Positions 1 through 7,288 of a stretch of 9,361 nucleotides of DNA are shown in pieces. This DNA is from Anaerolineales bacterium UBA877 (lineage in GTDB: Bacteria; Chloroflexota; Anaerolineae; Anaerolineales; Villigracilaceae). Each line of letters begins with the position of its first letter. The stretch's first letter is position 1. The stretch spans positions 1-9,361 of the forward strand of contig DBFP01000002.1 of the NCBI GenBank assembly GCA_002294405.1, given 5' to 3'. Both the position numbers and the translations under genes were made by a program. The notes under the pieces were generated by a model. The model did no database searches, had not been told where the DNA came from, and was given only the letters and a program-made list of their open reading frames with translations.

Positions 1-1175
1 ACTGTAAGGTTTTCCCCGGTGATGAGCACCCTTGGTTTCAACTGATAAGTCCCCGCGGAAAGTCCGGTCAGGTCCAATTGAACACTAACATCACTGATGG
101 CCAGGGAATCAAGAACGGGCAGCGGTCCAGAAAGGATGACATCCACGGTTTGCGGAGAAAGATGTGCGAACAGCCCCTCCGTCAAACCGATCAGTTCCAC
201 GGGGCGATAGGTAACGAAACGGGTGCCCACCAGTGGCGTGATGCCCACTTTAACCGTCACCGTCTGTTCCCCGAGGAGGGTCACCCCGGGAGGAAGAGTA
301 ATTGCCAGGTGTTTTTCAATATCCGCCTTTGCGTTGCTGAGGTCGAGGGAAGAAGTTTCCACAAATCCGGGCATTGAATCGATGATATCTGAATTCGCGG
401 AGTATACGGTCACGATGGGAGGAAAGGCAGCCACACTCGTCAGGCTGTATCCACTGGCCGGATTCCCGACTGTCATCACCTTGACCGCCAGATCGCGGTA
501 TCCACCCTGCTGGACAATGGGCAGGGAGATTTGGACTGTATTGGGAAGAACAGTCACCCCGCTGATCTCAATCCCTTTCACGTCCAGGGCATGCAGGGGG
601 ATCGAGGTGGTGATATTCTGGCGTGCATTGTTTATATCCAGGGTCGCCTGGATGTGGTCAATTTGGGAAACAAGGCTGTCTGCCCCTGTTATTACCACGA
701 CTTCAGGATTTAATGTTGGATTCCCCTTCAGGTAACCGATTCCAGGGTTTCCGGTGAGTTCAAGGTTTATCACCAGCGAGCGGGTTACTTGAGCCTCCAG
801 GGTCAGTTCAAAGGACTGAGGGTTAACGGAGATGACGCGGACGAGTTGAGTGCCAATTTGTGTTTTTACATTTACCAAATGTTTCCCGGATCCCAGCCCG
901 GATAGATCCACAATGGCTTTAATTGGAATCTCACCAGATCGCAAACTTTGCCAAATTAAGTGCGGAGCACGCAAGGTTATCTCTACCTCCCGTTGAACTG
1001 CATCGCCAGTTAGAATCAAACCTGGATCCTGCCCGATAAACTCGATCGGAACAGGTCGTGGAAATACCTGGGTTTCATCAGGATTCGCCGCAGTAACGGC
1101 CGTGATCCAAACGGCCAAGGCCAGGACAAAAGCCAGGAGGAAAGTTTGGATATTCTTCGCCAACCAACGTAACAT
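1..1175 (-). CDS. cdaR: YbbR-domain protein CdaR, regulator of diadenylate cyclase (partial, 3' end outside window)
   Basis: The reading frame is open from ATG at 1175 to the left edge, giving 391 visible codons without a stop. An N-terminal hydrophobic segment at about residues 9-28 is followed by a long, beta-rich, cysteine-free region, as expected for a single-pass membrane protein with an extracytoplasmic YbbR array. The repeats carry the typical pattern of a short GNP-x2-GY segment, then a proline and a V-x-V-hydrophobic strand, at about residues 142-165 and 231-255. About four YbbR repeats seem to be present. In Firmicutes CdaR binds CdaA and modulates c-di-AMP synthesis; the same role is inferred here from family and position. 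The start is fixed by an in-frame TGA two codons upstream (the cdaA stop) and an AAGGA sequence 10 nt upstream, inside the end of cdaA. Only 3 nt separate the two genes, so they are almost certainly co-transcribed and coupled. Confidence 0.88.
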   Translation of the reverse strand, partial: MLRWLAKNIQTFLLAFVLALAVWITAVTAANPDETQVFPRPVPIEFIGQDPGLILTGDAVQREVEITLRAPHLIWQSLRSGEIPIKAIVDLSGLGSGKHLVNVKTQIGTQLVRVISVNPQSFELTLEAQVTRSLVINLELTGNPGIGYLKGNPTLNPEVVVITGADSLVSQIDHIQATLDINNARQNITTSIPLHALDVKGIEISGVTVLPNTVQISLPIVQQGGYRDLAVKVMTVGNPASGYSLTSVAAFPPIVTVYSANSDIIDSMPGFVETSSLDLSNAKADIEKHLAITLPPGVTLLGEQTVTVKVGITPLVGTRFVTYRPVELIGLTEGLFAHLSPQTVDVILSGPLPVLDSLAISDVSVQLDLTGLSAGTYQLKPRVLITGENLT

Positions 1176-1178
1176 GCG

Positions 1179-2045
1179 TCACTCATCCTTACGGGGGAAC
1201 AGGTAAGGGAAATGCCGTTGAAAGAAATTTACCGGGCTGGATTTCCCCGGATTGTAAAAGGCAATCAAAATATTTTCAAGGCGTTCCACATCCAGCCGGC
1301 GGATGATATGCCCGGCGTGGGCAATGGAGATGGCACCTGTTTCTTCCGAAACGACCAATGCGATCGCATCCGTGACTTCAGATATTCCCAGGGCGGCGCG
1401 GTGACGGAGTCCCATCTGCCGTTCAGGAGTGCGGTTCAAAATGCCGCTGGCTGAGAGCGGCAGCACGCAGGCTGCAGCAACAATTTTTTTGCCGGAGATG
1501 ATCACTGCCCCATCGTGCAGGGGGGTGTTCGGGTAGAAAGTCTGCATCAACATTTCAGGGGTGACATCCGAATGCAGGTTAACCCCACTTTGAACATATT
1601 GATCAAGATTATCAAAGCGTTGAAAAATGATCAATGCCCCGAGTTGCTTTGAGGACAGGCTGGCGGCAGCGGCAACCACAGCCTTGATCGTCAAGCGCAT
1701 GGAATCGTCGGCGTTTTTTCCCGAACCCCGGAAAAAGGTTCCCGCCCTTCCGATCCGTTCCAGTGCCCGGCGGATCTCAGGAGCAAAAATAACCGGGATG
1801 GCGATCACCAGGGCGGGTAACGCAGTTCGAATCAACCATGAGAATGCCGGTAAATTTACCAGACTGGTTAAAAATGCCACCAGTACCAGAATAAGGATGA
1901 TGCCGCGTAAAAGAATCACGGCCTGCGTATCGCGCACGAGATACAATACTCCAAAGAAAATCATCGTGACCAGCAGAATGTCGATTACACCGAGCAGGTC
2001 AAGGCGCTGAAAAATGAATAGCAGGTTATATAACAGGGTGTTCAT
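1179..2045 (-). CDS. cdaA: Membrane diadenylate cyclase CdaA (DisA_N/DAC domain)
   Basis: Condenses two ATP into cyclic di-AMP at the inner face of the membrane. The 288-aa product has three predicted transmembrane helices (about residues 15-36, 39-60 and 66-87), then the DAC domain at about 110-265. Catalytic motifs are intact: DGA at residues 178-180 within PLHDGAVII, and RHR at 214-216 followed by AALGISEVTDA. A later SEETGAIS segment (233-240) also matches the family. Length and architecture match CdaA/DacA of Firmicutes. The ATG at 2045 is the only start codon after an in-frame TAA 21 nt upstream, yet no Shine-Dalgarno sequence precedes it; the upstream bases are AT-rich. It lies 94 nt downstream of coaE with no terminator recognised between them, so transcription probably comes from the coaE promoter. 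cdaR follows after 3 nt. In related systems c-di-AMP controls potassium and osmolyte transport and cell-wall balance. Confidence 0.95.
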   Translation of the reverse strand: MNTLLYNLLFIFQRLDLLGVIDILLVTMIFFGVLYLVRDTQAVILLRGIILILVLVAFLTSLVNLPAFSWLIRTALPALVIAIPVIFAPEIRRALERIGRAGTFFRGSGKNADDSMRLTIKAVVAAAASLSSKQLGALIIFQRFDNLDQYVQSGVNLHSDVTPEMLMQTFYPNTPLHDGAVIISGKKIVAAACVLPLSASGILNRTPERQMGLRHRAALGISEVTDAIALVVSEETGAISIAHAGHIIRRLDVERLENILIAFYNPGKSSPVNFFQRHFPYLFPRKDE

Positions 2046-2139
2046 AAAAATATTCGAACGGCTGATTTAGGTGCAAATGAATGGCAATCAGAGCAACACT
2101 GAACTCAAATCCCGGTCCCCGAATTGAAGAAAACCCAGA

Positions 2140-3273
2140 TTAAATGGGTCGCAGGACGCGATCCTGACGCAGTTGTTTAAAGAGCAGTATGGTATTCGAT
2201 GGCTGGGATTCAATGGCGGCATCCTGCCAGGCCTGGACACCCAGGTTTTGAGGTGTGCTACGGCTGTAGCCCATTTCTTTCCATGCATTTTCCTGGGCTG
2301 CCAATTGGGGCGGCAGAAAGACAAGAGAGGCTTCACACTGCAAATCATGTGAGGCGCGTTCCACTTCAACCACCAGAGCTTTTAGCGCCTGGGGGGTGGT
2401 AACGCCCTGGTCCAAATATAGCTCGGTTGTGCGCGCCACCAGGTTTTCGACCTGCCAGCCGGCCAAACCGACCAGTTTTTTATCAGCCATTAGAAGCAGG
2501 AATGCCCGGTCACCGAATGCAGCCATGACATCCTCTGCTGATATCGGGTGAGTCAAGCCGCGATGACGGGTAATGAATGCGGCAATACTCGCCGAGTCAC
2601 GAGGCCGCCCGCGCTGGATCGCCAGGTCGCCGATCCCGCTGGCTGGCAGGACAAGTGGAGATGTATCTGTGACTGGCGAGATGGTTTTCCAGCCGGCTAT
2701 TACCTGTTTCCATGTATCTTCGAACGAACCGACATTCTTGATGACCACCTTTGCCCGGGATAATTTTCCTTCCTGGTGTGACTGCGCCTTGATGCGCAAA
2801 TTGGCTTCCTGTTCATTCATGCCGCGTTTATTGATCAACCGGGATTTCTGGAGCGATTCAGGAGCGTAAGTTGCCCAAATGGCGTCACATTTGGCGCCTA
2901 ATTTCCCTTCCAATAATTTGATCGCCTCGATAACAATAACGTGCTGGCTGGCGCGCTTAATCATGAAGTCCACGGCTTGTCCGACCAGCGGGTGAACGAT
3001 CTCTTCGAGATGAACGAGAGCATCCGGATCATTAAAAACCAGGCGTCCCAGTTTTTCCCGGTCGATTTCCCCCCTGGCATCCAGGATGAACCTGCCAAAA
3101 GTCTCCACGACCGGTTCATAACCCGGCGCGCCCATGGCGATGGCGCGATGAGAAAGGGCATCGGCATCAATGGTATATGCACCCAGGTGTTCCAACATTC
3201 GCCGGACAACGCTTTTTCCTGTTGCAATATTGCCGGTAAGACCGATAACATATTTGCCAGGCCAATTGCCCAC
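2140..3273 (-). CDS. coaE: Dephospho-CoA kinase CoaE fused to a C-terminal GNAT-like domain
   Basis: The N-terminal half (about residues 8-197) is a complete dephospho-CoA kinase, which phosphorylates the 3'-OH of dephospho-CoA in the last step of CoA synthesis. Visible motifs are the P-loop GLTGNIATGKS (11-21), the DADALSHRAI segment (37-46), a VIEAIKLLE strand (114-122), the lid-region arginines (145-160) and the closing KVVIKNVGS strand (175-183). Typical CoaE is about 200 aa; this protein is 377 aa. After a Pro/Ser-rich linker (about 198-215), residues 217-377 resemble a GNAT fold: an IRR-like first strand, an LLMADKKLVGLAGW hairpin, a long helix near 294-310, a SLVFLPP strand and an EMGYSRST turn. 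The classical R/Q-x-x-G-x-G acetyl-CoA loop is not visible, so catalysis by this half is doubtful. The start is GTG at 3273, set by GAGGTG 5 nt upstream; an ATG further upstream is out of frame. A dedicated promoter precedes it. Confidence 0.92.
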   Translation of the reverse strand: MGNWPGKYVIGLTGNIATGKSVVRRMLEHLGAYTIDADALSHRAIAMGAPGYEPVVETFGRFILDARGEIDREKLGRLVFNDPDALVHLEEIVHPLVGQAVDFMIKRASQHVIVIEAIKLLEGKLGAKCDAIWATYAPESLQKSRLINKRGMNEQEANLRIKAQSHQEGKLSRAKVVIKNVGSFEDTWKQVIAGWKTISPVTDTSPLVLPASGIGDLAIQRGRPRDSASIAAFITRHRGLTHPISAEDVMAAFGDRAFLLLMADKKLVGLAGWQVENLVARTTELYLDQGVTTPQALKALVVEVERASHDLQCEASLVFLPPQLAAQENAWKEMGYSRSTPQNLGVQAWQDAAIESQPSNTILLFKQLRQDRVLRPI

Positions 3274-3278
3274 AACTG

Positions 3279-3284
3279 CACCTC
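3279..3284 (-). promoter_or_regulatory. Ribosome binding site deciding the GTG start of coaE
   Basis: GAGGTG on the minus strand lies 5 nt before GTG 3273. It supports GTG as the initiator; the nearby ATG at 3286 is out of frame with the kinase. Confidence 0.65.
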
Positions 3285-3309
3285 ATGAGTTCAAGAAATT
3301 TACATTATC

Positions 3310-3338
3310 ATTTTAGTCTTAGGCGAGCAGAATGTCAA
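3310..3338 (-). promoter_or_regulatory. Sigma-70-type promoter for coaE-cdaA-cdaR
   Basis: On the minus strand a consensus -35 box TTGACA (3338-3333) is followed by a 17-bp spacer and TAAAAT (3315-3310) as the -10 box. Transcription would start near 3303, leaving a leader of about 30 nt before the coaE start. It sits just downstream of the terminator of the LysM gene, which fits the start of a new unit. A second AT-rich hexamer, GATAAT, overlaps just downstream but is spaced less well. Confidence 0.8.
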
Positions 3339-3351
3339 AGGAATTTAGATG

Positions 3352-3382
3352 AAAAAAGCCCCCGGGTTTTTTCCACCGGGGG
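3352..3382 (-). terminator. Intrinsic terminator of the LysM gene
   Basis: On the minus strand a 7-bp stem CCCCCGG/CCGGGGG (3382-3376 with 3365-3359) encloses a 10-nt loop and is followed by C and six T residues (3357-3352). It starts 14 nt after the TAA of the LysM gene and separates that gene from the coaE promoter. Confidence 0.88.
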
Positions 3383-3396
3383 ACTGGGTGTCAGCC

Positions 3397-4110
3397 TTAT
3401 GGGGTTGCGGTTGCCGTTGGTTTGACCGTCGGCGCCGGGGTGACCAGGTTTATCGGGACGATAAGCAGTTGACCCGGGTAAATAATGGAAGCTGCTCCAT
3501 CTTTCAGTGTGGTTTTATTCAACAGGACGATATTTGCCACGATACTATGGAAACTGGTGGCAATGCCGTTGAGGCTGTCGCCTGGCATGACGCGATAGGT
3601 TATCTTTGAACCGGGATTAAGACCGGTGGGAAGCAGCGTGGGCGTGGGAATGGGGTAATTGGGTGGTGGCAGAAGGATCGTTTGCCCTACAGTGATGAAA
3701 CCGGTAACCGGATCAATCGTTGGATTCAACATGAAAATAATAATAAGCGCGTTCGGGGTATCGCCTAGCCCTTGTTTATCGATGATCGTACCGGGACCGG
3801 GACCGAGATACTCGTTTTCCTTCACCACGTAAGGATAAATTTCAGACGCTGGGGGTGTGGTTGTTATTGTGGGAGTGGATGTGATTGTCGCTGTTTCTGT
3901 TGGAGTGAAAGTATTGGTGGAGGTGGAGGTTACGGTGGGTGTAAAGGTCTTGGTGGGAAAGAGTGTCAAGCCTTCTCTGGGCAAGGATAACAGCACGATG
4001 ATGATCCCCAGAACCACCAGCAAGATCGCTCCAATGCCCAGGATCAAGGGCAAGCGTTGTTTCCGGCGTTTGCGATATGAATCAATCGTATTTGTGATAG
4101 TCATAGGCAT
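3397..4110 (-). CDS. Membrane-anchored LysM-domain protein
   Basis: The 237-aa product starts with a basic cytoplasmic stretch (RKRRKQR, residues 13-19) and one transmembrane helix (about 20-43). A Thr/Pro/Ser-rich linker (about 48-88) follows, then two LysM-type modules and a short Thr/Pro tail. The second module (about 170-220) is a clear LysM: TYRVMPGDSLNGIATSF, then a V-x-LN segment and a YPGQLLIVPI end. The first (about 91-148) is more divergent, with an enlarged loop, but keeps the Y-V-V-K-E start and a VGQTILLPP end. LysM modules bind N-acetylglucosamine polymers such as peptidoglycan. No catalytic domain is visible, so an anchoring or sensing role on the outer face of the membrane is inferred. 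ATG 4110 is chosen because AAGGG lies about 7 nt upstream; ATG 4164 would add 18 residues with no membrane or domain function and has no clear ribosome site. Neighbours are uvrA upstream and a terminator downstream. Confidence 0.85.
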   Translation of the reverse strand: MPMTITNTIDSYRKRRKQRLPLILGIGAILLVVLGIIIVLLSLPREGLTLFPTKTFTPTVTSTSTNTFTPTETATITSTPTITTTPPASEIYPYVVKENEYLGPGPGTIIDKQGLGDTPNALIIIFMLNPTIDPVTGFITVGQTILLPPPNYPIPTPTLLPTGLNPGSKITYRVMPGDSLNGIATSFHSIVANIVLLNKTTLKDGAASIIYPGQLLIVPINLVTPAPTVKPTATATP

Positions 4111-4168
4111 ATCCCGTCCCTTTCTCGTACCGACAATCGCGAATTTTCCGGCGAGAGGATGCACCCTT

Positions 4169-4174
4169 ATTCTA
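4169..4174 (-). promoter_or_regulatory. Possible -10 box for the LysM gene
   Basis: TAGAAT on the minus strand lies about 60 nt before the chosen LysM start in the uvrA-LysM gap. No good -35 box is found at 16-18 bp, and no terminator is seen after uvrA, so the gene may also be read through from uvrA. Weak call. Confidence 0.25.
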
Positions 4175-4218
4175 CTGTAACTTAGTGGATTTTGCGAGCA
4201 CGATAAAATGCGTATAGA

Positions 4219-7128
4219 TTAACGACTGGGTTTCTTGTGCTTTTTAAGCCGAGCTTTCAGGAATGCGCCTGTATAAGACCCTGCGAATGCCAATACCTCT
4301 TCGGGAGTCCCCTCGGCGATCAGTTCACCCCCCCGGTCACCCCCCTCAGGGCCCAGGTCAATGATCCAATCAGAAACCTTGATAATTTCGAGGTTGTGCT
4401 CAATGATCAATACGCTGTTACCGGTATCAACCAGGCGTTGAAGTACTTCGATTAGCTTGTGAACATCCGCAGCGTGCAACCCGACGGAAGGTTCATCCAG
4501 GACATAAAGCGTCCGACCCGTGGCCCGGCGGGAAAGCTCCTTGGCCAGTTTGACGCGTTGCGCTTCACCACCCGATAATGTGGTCCCCGGTTGTCCAACC
4601 TTGATATAACCCAGGCCCACCTCCTGCAGGAGTTTAAGTTTATTCATCATGTGGGGGAAGGCGGAAAACTTCTCAAGCGCCTGGTCCACAGTCATATCCA
4701 GGATATCAGCGATGCTGTGACCTTTATAGTGGACCTGCAGGGTTTCCCGGTTGAAACGGCTGCCGTGACAGACATCACAAGGCACATAAATATCCGGTAA
4801 AAACTGCATCTCGATGCGTAATTCACCCTGTCCCTGGCAGGCCTCGCACCTTCCACCGTGGACATTGAATGAAAAGCGACCTGGTTTGTATCCCCGGACT
4901 TTACTCTCCGGCAATTCCGCAAATAGTTTTCGGATTTCCTCAAACAAGCTAGTGTAGGTACCCGGATTCGAACGCGGCGTACGCCCGATGGGTGACTGAT
5001 CGATATTCACGATCTTATCGAGGTGCTCAATGCCGTCAATGCGTTCAAATTCCCCGGGCATGGTGTGGGCGCGGTTAAGTTTCGCAGCCAAGGCATTATA
5101 TAAGACATCACTCATCAAGGACGATTTACCCGAGCCCGAGACTCCCGTGATGCATACAAATTTGCCCAGGGGAATTTTAACGGTGATATGTTTCAAATTA
5201 TTGGCGCTTGCACCAATAATGGTCAGGCTTTTTCCATTGCCTGCGCGCCTATTCTTAGGTACGGGGACTTGCTTGCGACCGGACAGGTATGCTCCCGTCA
5301 ACGACTTCGGGTTGGATATGATCTGGTCGGGCGTGCCCTGACCGATGATGTGTCCCCCGTGTACACCCGCCCCGGGACCCAGGTCGATGACCCAGTCGGC
5401 AGTGCGGATGGTATCGTCATCATGCTCGACCACCAAAACGGTGTTCCCAATATCCCGCAGCCCCTTCAGCGTGGTCAGCAATCGATCATTATCCCGCGGA
5501 TGCAGACCGATGGAGGGCTCATCCAAAACATACAGCACTCCCACCAGCCGGGAACCAACCTGAGTCGCCAGGCGGATTCGTTGTGCTTCCCCTCCAGAAA
5601 GGGACCCCGCAGAACGGTGCAAAGTCAGGTACTCCAGTCCGACATTCACCAGGAAACCAAGACGCGAGACAATCTCTTTCAAGATGCGGTCTGAGATGGC
5701 TTTCTGGCGGGATGATAGAGGGGTACCGGGTCCAGCGAGGTGTCTGACCCATTCAAGCGACCGGAGGACCGGCCATTCGGTGATCTGAAGAATATTAATC
5801 CCATCCACTGTTACGGCCAGCGCTTCGGGTCGCAGGCGTTTACCCTGGCAGGTGGGGCAGGGGCGGTCACTCATATATTCCGAGATCTTCTCGCGGATAT
5901 ATTCCGAATTGGTCTCACGGTATCGCCGTTCCAGGTTGCCGATCACTCCCTCGAAGGCGGTGTCAAAGGTGGCCTGTCGTCCGTCGCGATTGTGATAGTG
6001 AAGCCGGACTTTTTCCCCCTTTGTCCCATGCAGCACCAGGTCCTGATGAACAGCAGGCAGGTCCTTGATGGGTGTGTTCATATCGATGTGATAATGCTGG
6101 GCCATAGCCTCGAGCATTTGCCAGTAATAGCCCGGATTACCGTCTTCGCGAACATTGTTCCATTCCATGGCGATGAGCGCACCGTCAGCCAGGGATTTCT
6201 CCGGATCGATCACCCGGTCGGGATCAATCTCCAGTTTATTCCCCAATCCCTGGCAATCTGGGCAGGCCCCGTGAGGGGTATTGAAGGAGAATGTACGCGG
6301 CTCTATCTCAGGGATGCTGATGCCATGTTCCGGGCAAGCCAGGTGCTCGGAGAAATGAATATCGCGATTCTCTCCGGCCTTTTCCGCCAATACCTGGATG
6401 GTGAGATATCCATCTCCGAACTTTAATGATGTCTCCACTGAATCTGTCAACCGGGAGATGTTGGCCATCTTTTCCGGTTCAGAGGCGGATGGTGAAATCA
6501 CCAGGCGGTCGACAACCGCTTCTATTGTATGGATCTTGTAGCGATCGAGATTGATTTCTTCATCCAGGTTGAATACCATCCCATCAACCCTGACGCGTGC
6601 AAAACCCGCTTTGCGGATCTCCTCGAAGACTGCCTGGTAAGTACCCTTTCGGCCTCGAACCACCGGTGACAGGACGAGGATTCTGGTGCCCAGAGGCAGC
6701 GCTCCAACGGCATCCACGATTTCCTGTGCAGATTGTTTTACCACTTCCCGCCCGCAAATGGGGCAGTGAGGAATGCCAACACGCGCAAAAAGAAGGCGCA
6801 GGTAGTCATAGATTTCGGTAACTGTCCCGACAGTGGAGCGCGGGTTATGTGAGGTCCCTTTCTGGTCAATGGATACGGCGGGAGATAAACCTTCAATGTA
6901 ATCCACATCCGGTTTCTGCATCTGGCCGAGGAACTGGCGGGCATAAGCGGACAAGGACTCAACATACCGCCGCTGCCCTTCAGCAAAGATGGTGTCAAAA
7001 GCCAGGGATGATTTGCCGGATCCGGAGAGACCGGTGATAACCACCAGTTTGTCGCGCGGGATCTCCACGGTGATATTCTTTAGATTGTGTTCGCGTGCAC
7101 CAACCACGCGGATGACATCCGATGACAT
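4219..7128 (-). CDS. uvrA: Excinuclease ABC subunit A (UvrA)
   Basis: Damage-recognition ATPase of nucleotide excision repair; it loads UvrB on distorted DNA. The 969-aa product is full length and has both ABC ATPase halves. Walker A motifs are GLSGSGKS (33-40) and GVSGSGKS (662-669). ABC signatures [12 protein letters not shown] (510-521) and [12 protein letters not shown] (851-862) are each followed by Walker B VLDEPS-[IV]-GLH (533-543 and 875-885). The second zinc module is canonical, C761-x2-C764 with C784-x2-C787. In the first module, C265, C289 and C292 are kept but the usual second cysteine is His268. An additional CPIC pair occurs at 122-125. The start is ATG 7128 with GAGG 5 nt upstream and an extended -10 promoter before it. 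No LexA-type operator was recognised, and uvrB is not in the window. Transcription is divergent from the DegV gene. The LysM gene starts 108 nt downstream with no terminator between. Confidence 0.98.
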   Translation of the reverse strand: MSSDVIRVVGAREHNLKNITVEIPRDKLVVITGLSGSGKSSLAFDTIFAEGQRRYVESLSAYARQFLGQMQKPDVDYIEGLSPAVSIDQKGTSHNPRSTVGTVTEIYDYLRLLFARVGIPHCPICGREVVKQSAQEIVDAVGALPLGTRILVLSPVVRGRKGTYQAVFEEIRKAGFARVRVDGMVFNLDEEINLDRYKIHTIEAVVDRLVISPSASEPEKMANISRLTDSVETSLKFGDGYLTIQVLAEKAGENRDIHFSEHLACPEHGISIPEIEPRTFSFNTPHGACPDCQGLGNKLEIDPDRVIDPEKSLADGALIAMEWNNVREDGNPGYYWQMLEAMAQHYHIDMNTPIKDLPAVHQDLVLHGTKGEKVRLHYHNRDGRQATFDTAFEGVIGNLERRYRETNSEYIREKISEYMSDRPCPTCQGKRLRPEALAVTVDGINILQITEWPVLRSLEWVRHLAGPGTPLSSRQKAISDRILKEIVSRLGFLVNVGLEYLTLHRSAGSLSGGEAQRIRLATQVGSRLVGVLYVLDEPSIGLHPRDNDRLLTTLKGLRDIGNTVLVVEHDDDTIRTADWVIDLGPGAGVHGGHIIGQGTPDQIISNPKSLTGAYLSGRKQVPVPKNRRAGNGKSLTIIGASANNLKHITVKIPLGKFVCITGVSGSGKSSLMSDVLYNALAAKLNRAHTMPGEFERIDGIEHLDKIVNIDQSPIGRTPRSNPGTYTSLFEEIRKLFAELPESKVRGYKPGRFSFNVHGGRCEACQGQGELRIEMQFLPDIYVPCDVCHGSRFNRETLQVHYKGHSIADILDMTVDQALEKFSAFPHMMNKLKLLQEVGLGYIKVGQPGTTLSGGEAQRVKLAKELSRRATGRTLYVLDEPSVGLHAADVHKLIEVLQRLVDTGNSVLIIEHNLEIIKVSDWIIDLGPEGGDRGGELIAEGTPEEVLAFAGSYTGAFLKARLKKHKKPSR

Positions 7129-7156
7129 ACGAACCTCATAATTTGGGAATAAAGCT

Positions 7157-7165
7157 ATTATAGCA
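7157..7165 (-). promoter_or_regulatory. Extended -10 promoter of uvrA
   Basis: TGC-TATAAT on the minus strand (TATAAT at 7162-7157) is a perfect -10 box with the TG extension. No convincing -35 box lies at 16-18 bp (GGTCAT or GTCATA), which is common for extended -10 promoters. Transcription would start near 7150, about 20 nt before the uvrA start. Confidence 0.65.
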
Positions 7166-7184
7166 CAAATGTTTTATGTATGAC

Positions 7185-7200
7185 CCGGGCGGAGACCCGG
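7185..7200. repeat. Short inverted repeat in the uvrA/degV divergent region
   Basis: CCGGG at 7185-7189 pairs with CCCGG at 7196-7200 around a 6-nt loop. It sits where a uvrA -35 region would be. No T-run follows on either strand, so it is not an obvious terminator; function unknown. Confidence 0.35.
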
Positions 7201-7226
7201 CGACATGACATTATAGTGGAACTTCC

Positions 7227-7244
7227 AAAACCATGAGGGGTTTT
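7227..7244. repeat. Inverted repeat AAAACC-N6-GGTTTT in the DegV leader
   Basis: A perfect 6-bp palindrome with a 6-nt spacer lies about 45 bp before the DegV start codon. The form suits an operator for a dimeric repressor or a small RNA hairpin. No clear -35/-10 pair for the DegV gene was found in the 160-bp region, so its relation to a promoter is unknown. Confidence 0.3.
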
Positions 7245-7275
7245 AATATCAGTCAATATTTAATCCACCCATGCC

Positions 7276-7282
7276 AAGGAGG
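7276..7282 (+). promoter_or_regulatory. Strong ribosome binding site of the DegV gene
   Basis: AAGGAGG lies 6 nt before ATG 7289. It overlaps codons that would be read from an earlier in-frame ATG at 7271, and so decides in favour of 7289. Confidence 0.9.
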
Positions 7283-7288
7283 AAGACC

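Noticed and set aside
223..735. A 170-codon open frame on the plus strand at the left end
   Set aside because: Antisense to the continuous cdaR frame, whose repeats and signal anchor are convincing; the plus-strand product is rich in Arg/Thr/Ile with no domain pattern.
2046..2139. Search for a terminator or independent promoter between coaE and cdaA
   Set aside because: No hairpin with a T-run and no properly spaced -35/-10 pair could be supported.
3840..3965. Low-complexity GT-rich tract on the plus strand that looks like a tandem repeat
   Set aside because: It encodes the Thr/Pro/Ser-rich linker of the LysM protein on the minus strand; the periodicity follows from repeated Thr-Pro and Thr-Ser codons, and no exact repeat unit was seen.
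4111..4164. Earlier in-frame ATG for the LysM gene
   Set aside because: No clear ribosome site, and it would lie almost on the possible transcription start; the 4110 start has AAGGG at good spacing.
5740..6426. A 228-codon open frame on the plus strand inside uvrA
   Set aside because: It lies fully antisense to conserved UvrA coding sequence, has no ribosome site and gives no recognisable protein; it is a by-product of uvrA codon use.
7271..7288. Earlier in-frame ATG for the DegV gene
   Set aside because: The strong AAGGAGG would be inside the coding sequence, and DegV proteins begin directly with the M-[IV]-x-[IV]-x-TD strand that starts at 7289.
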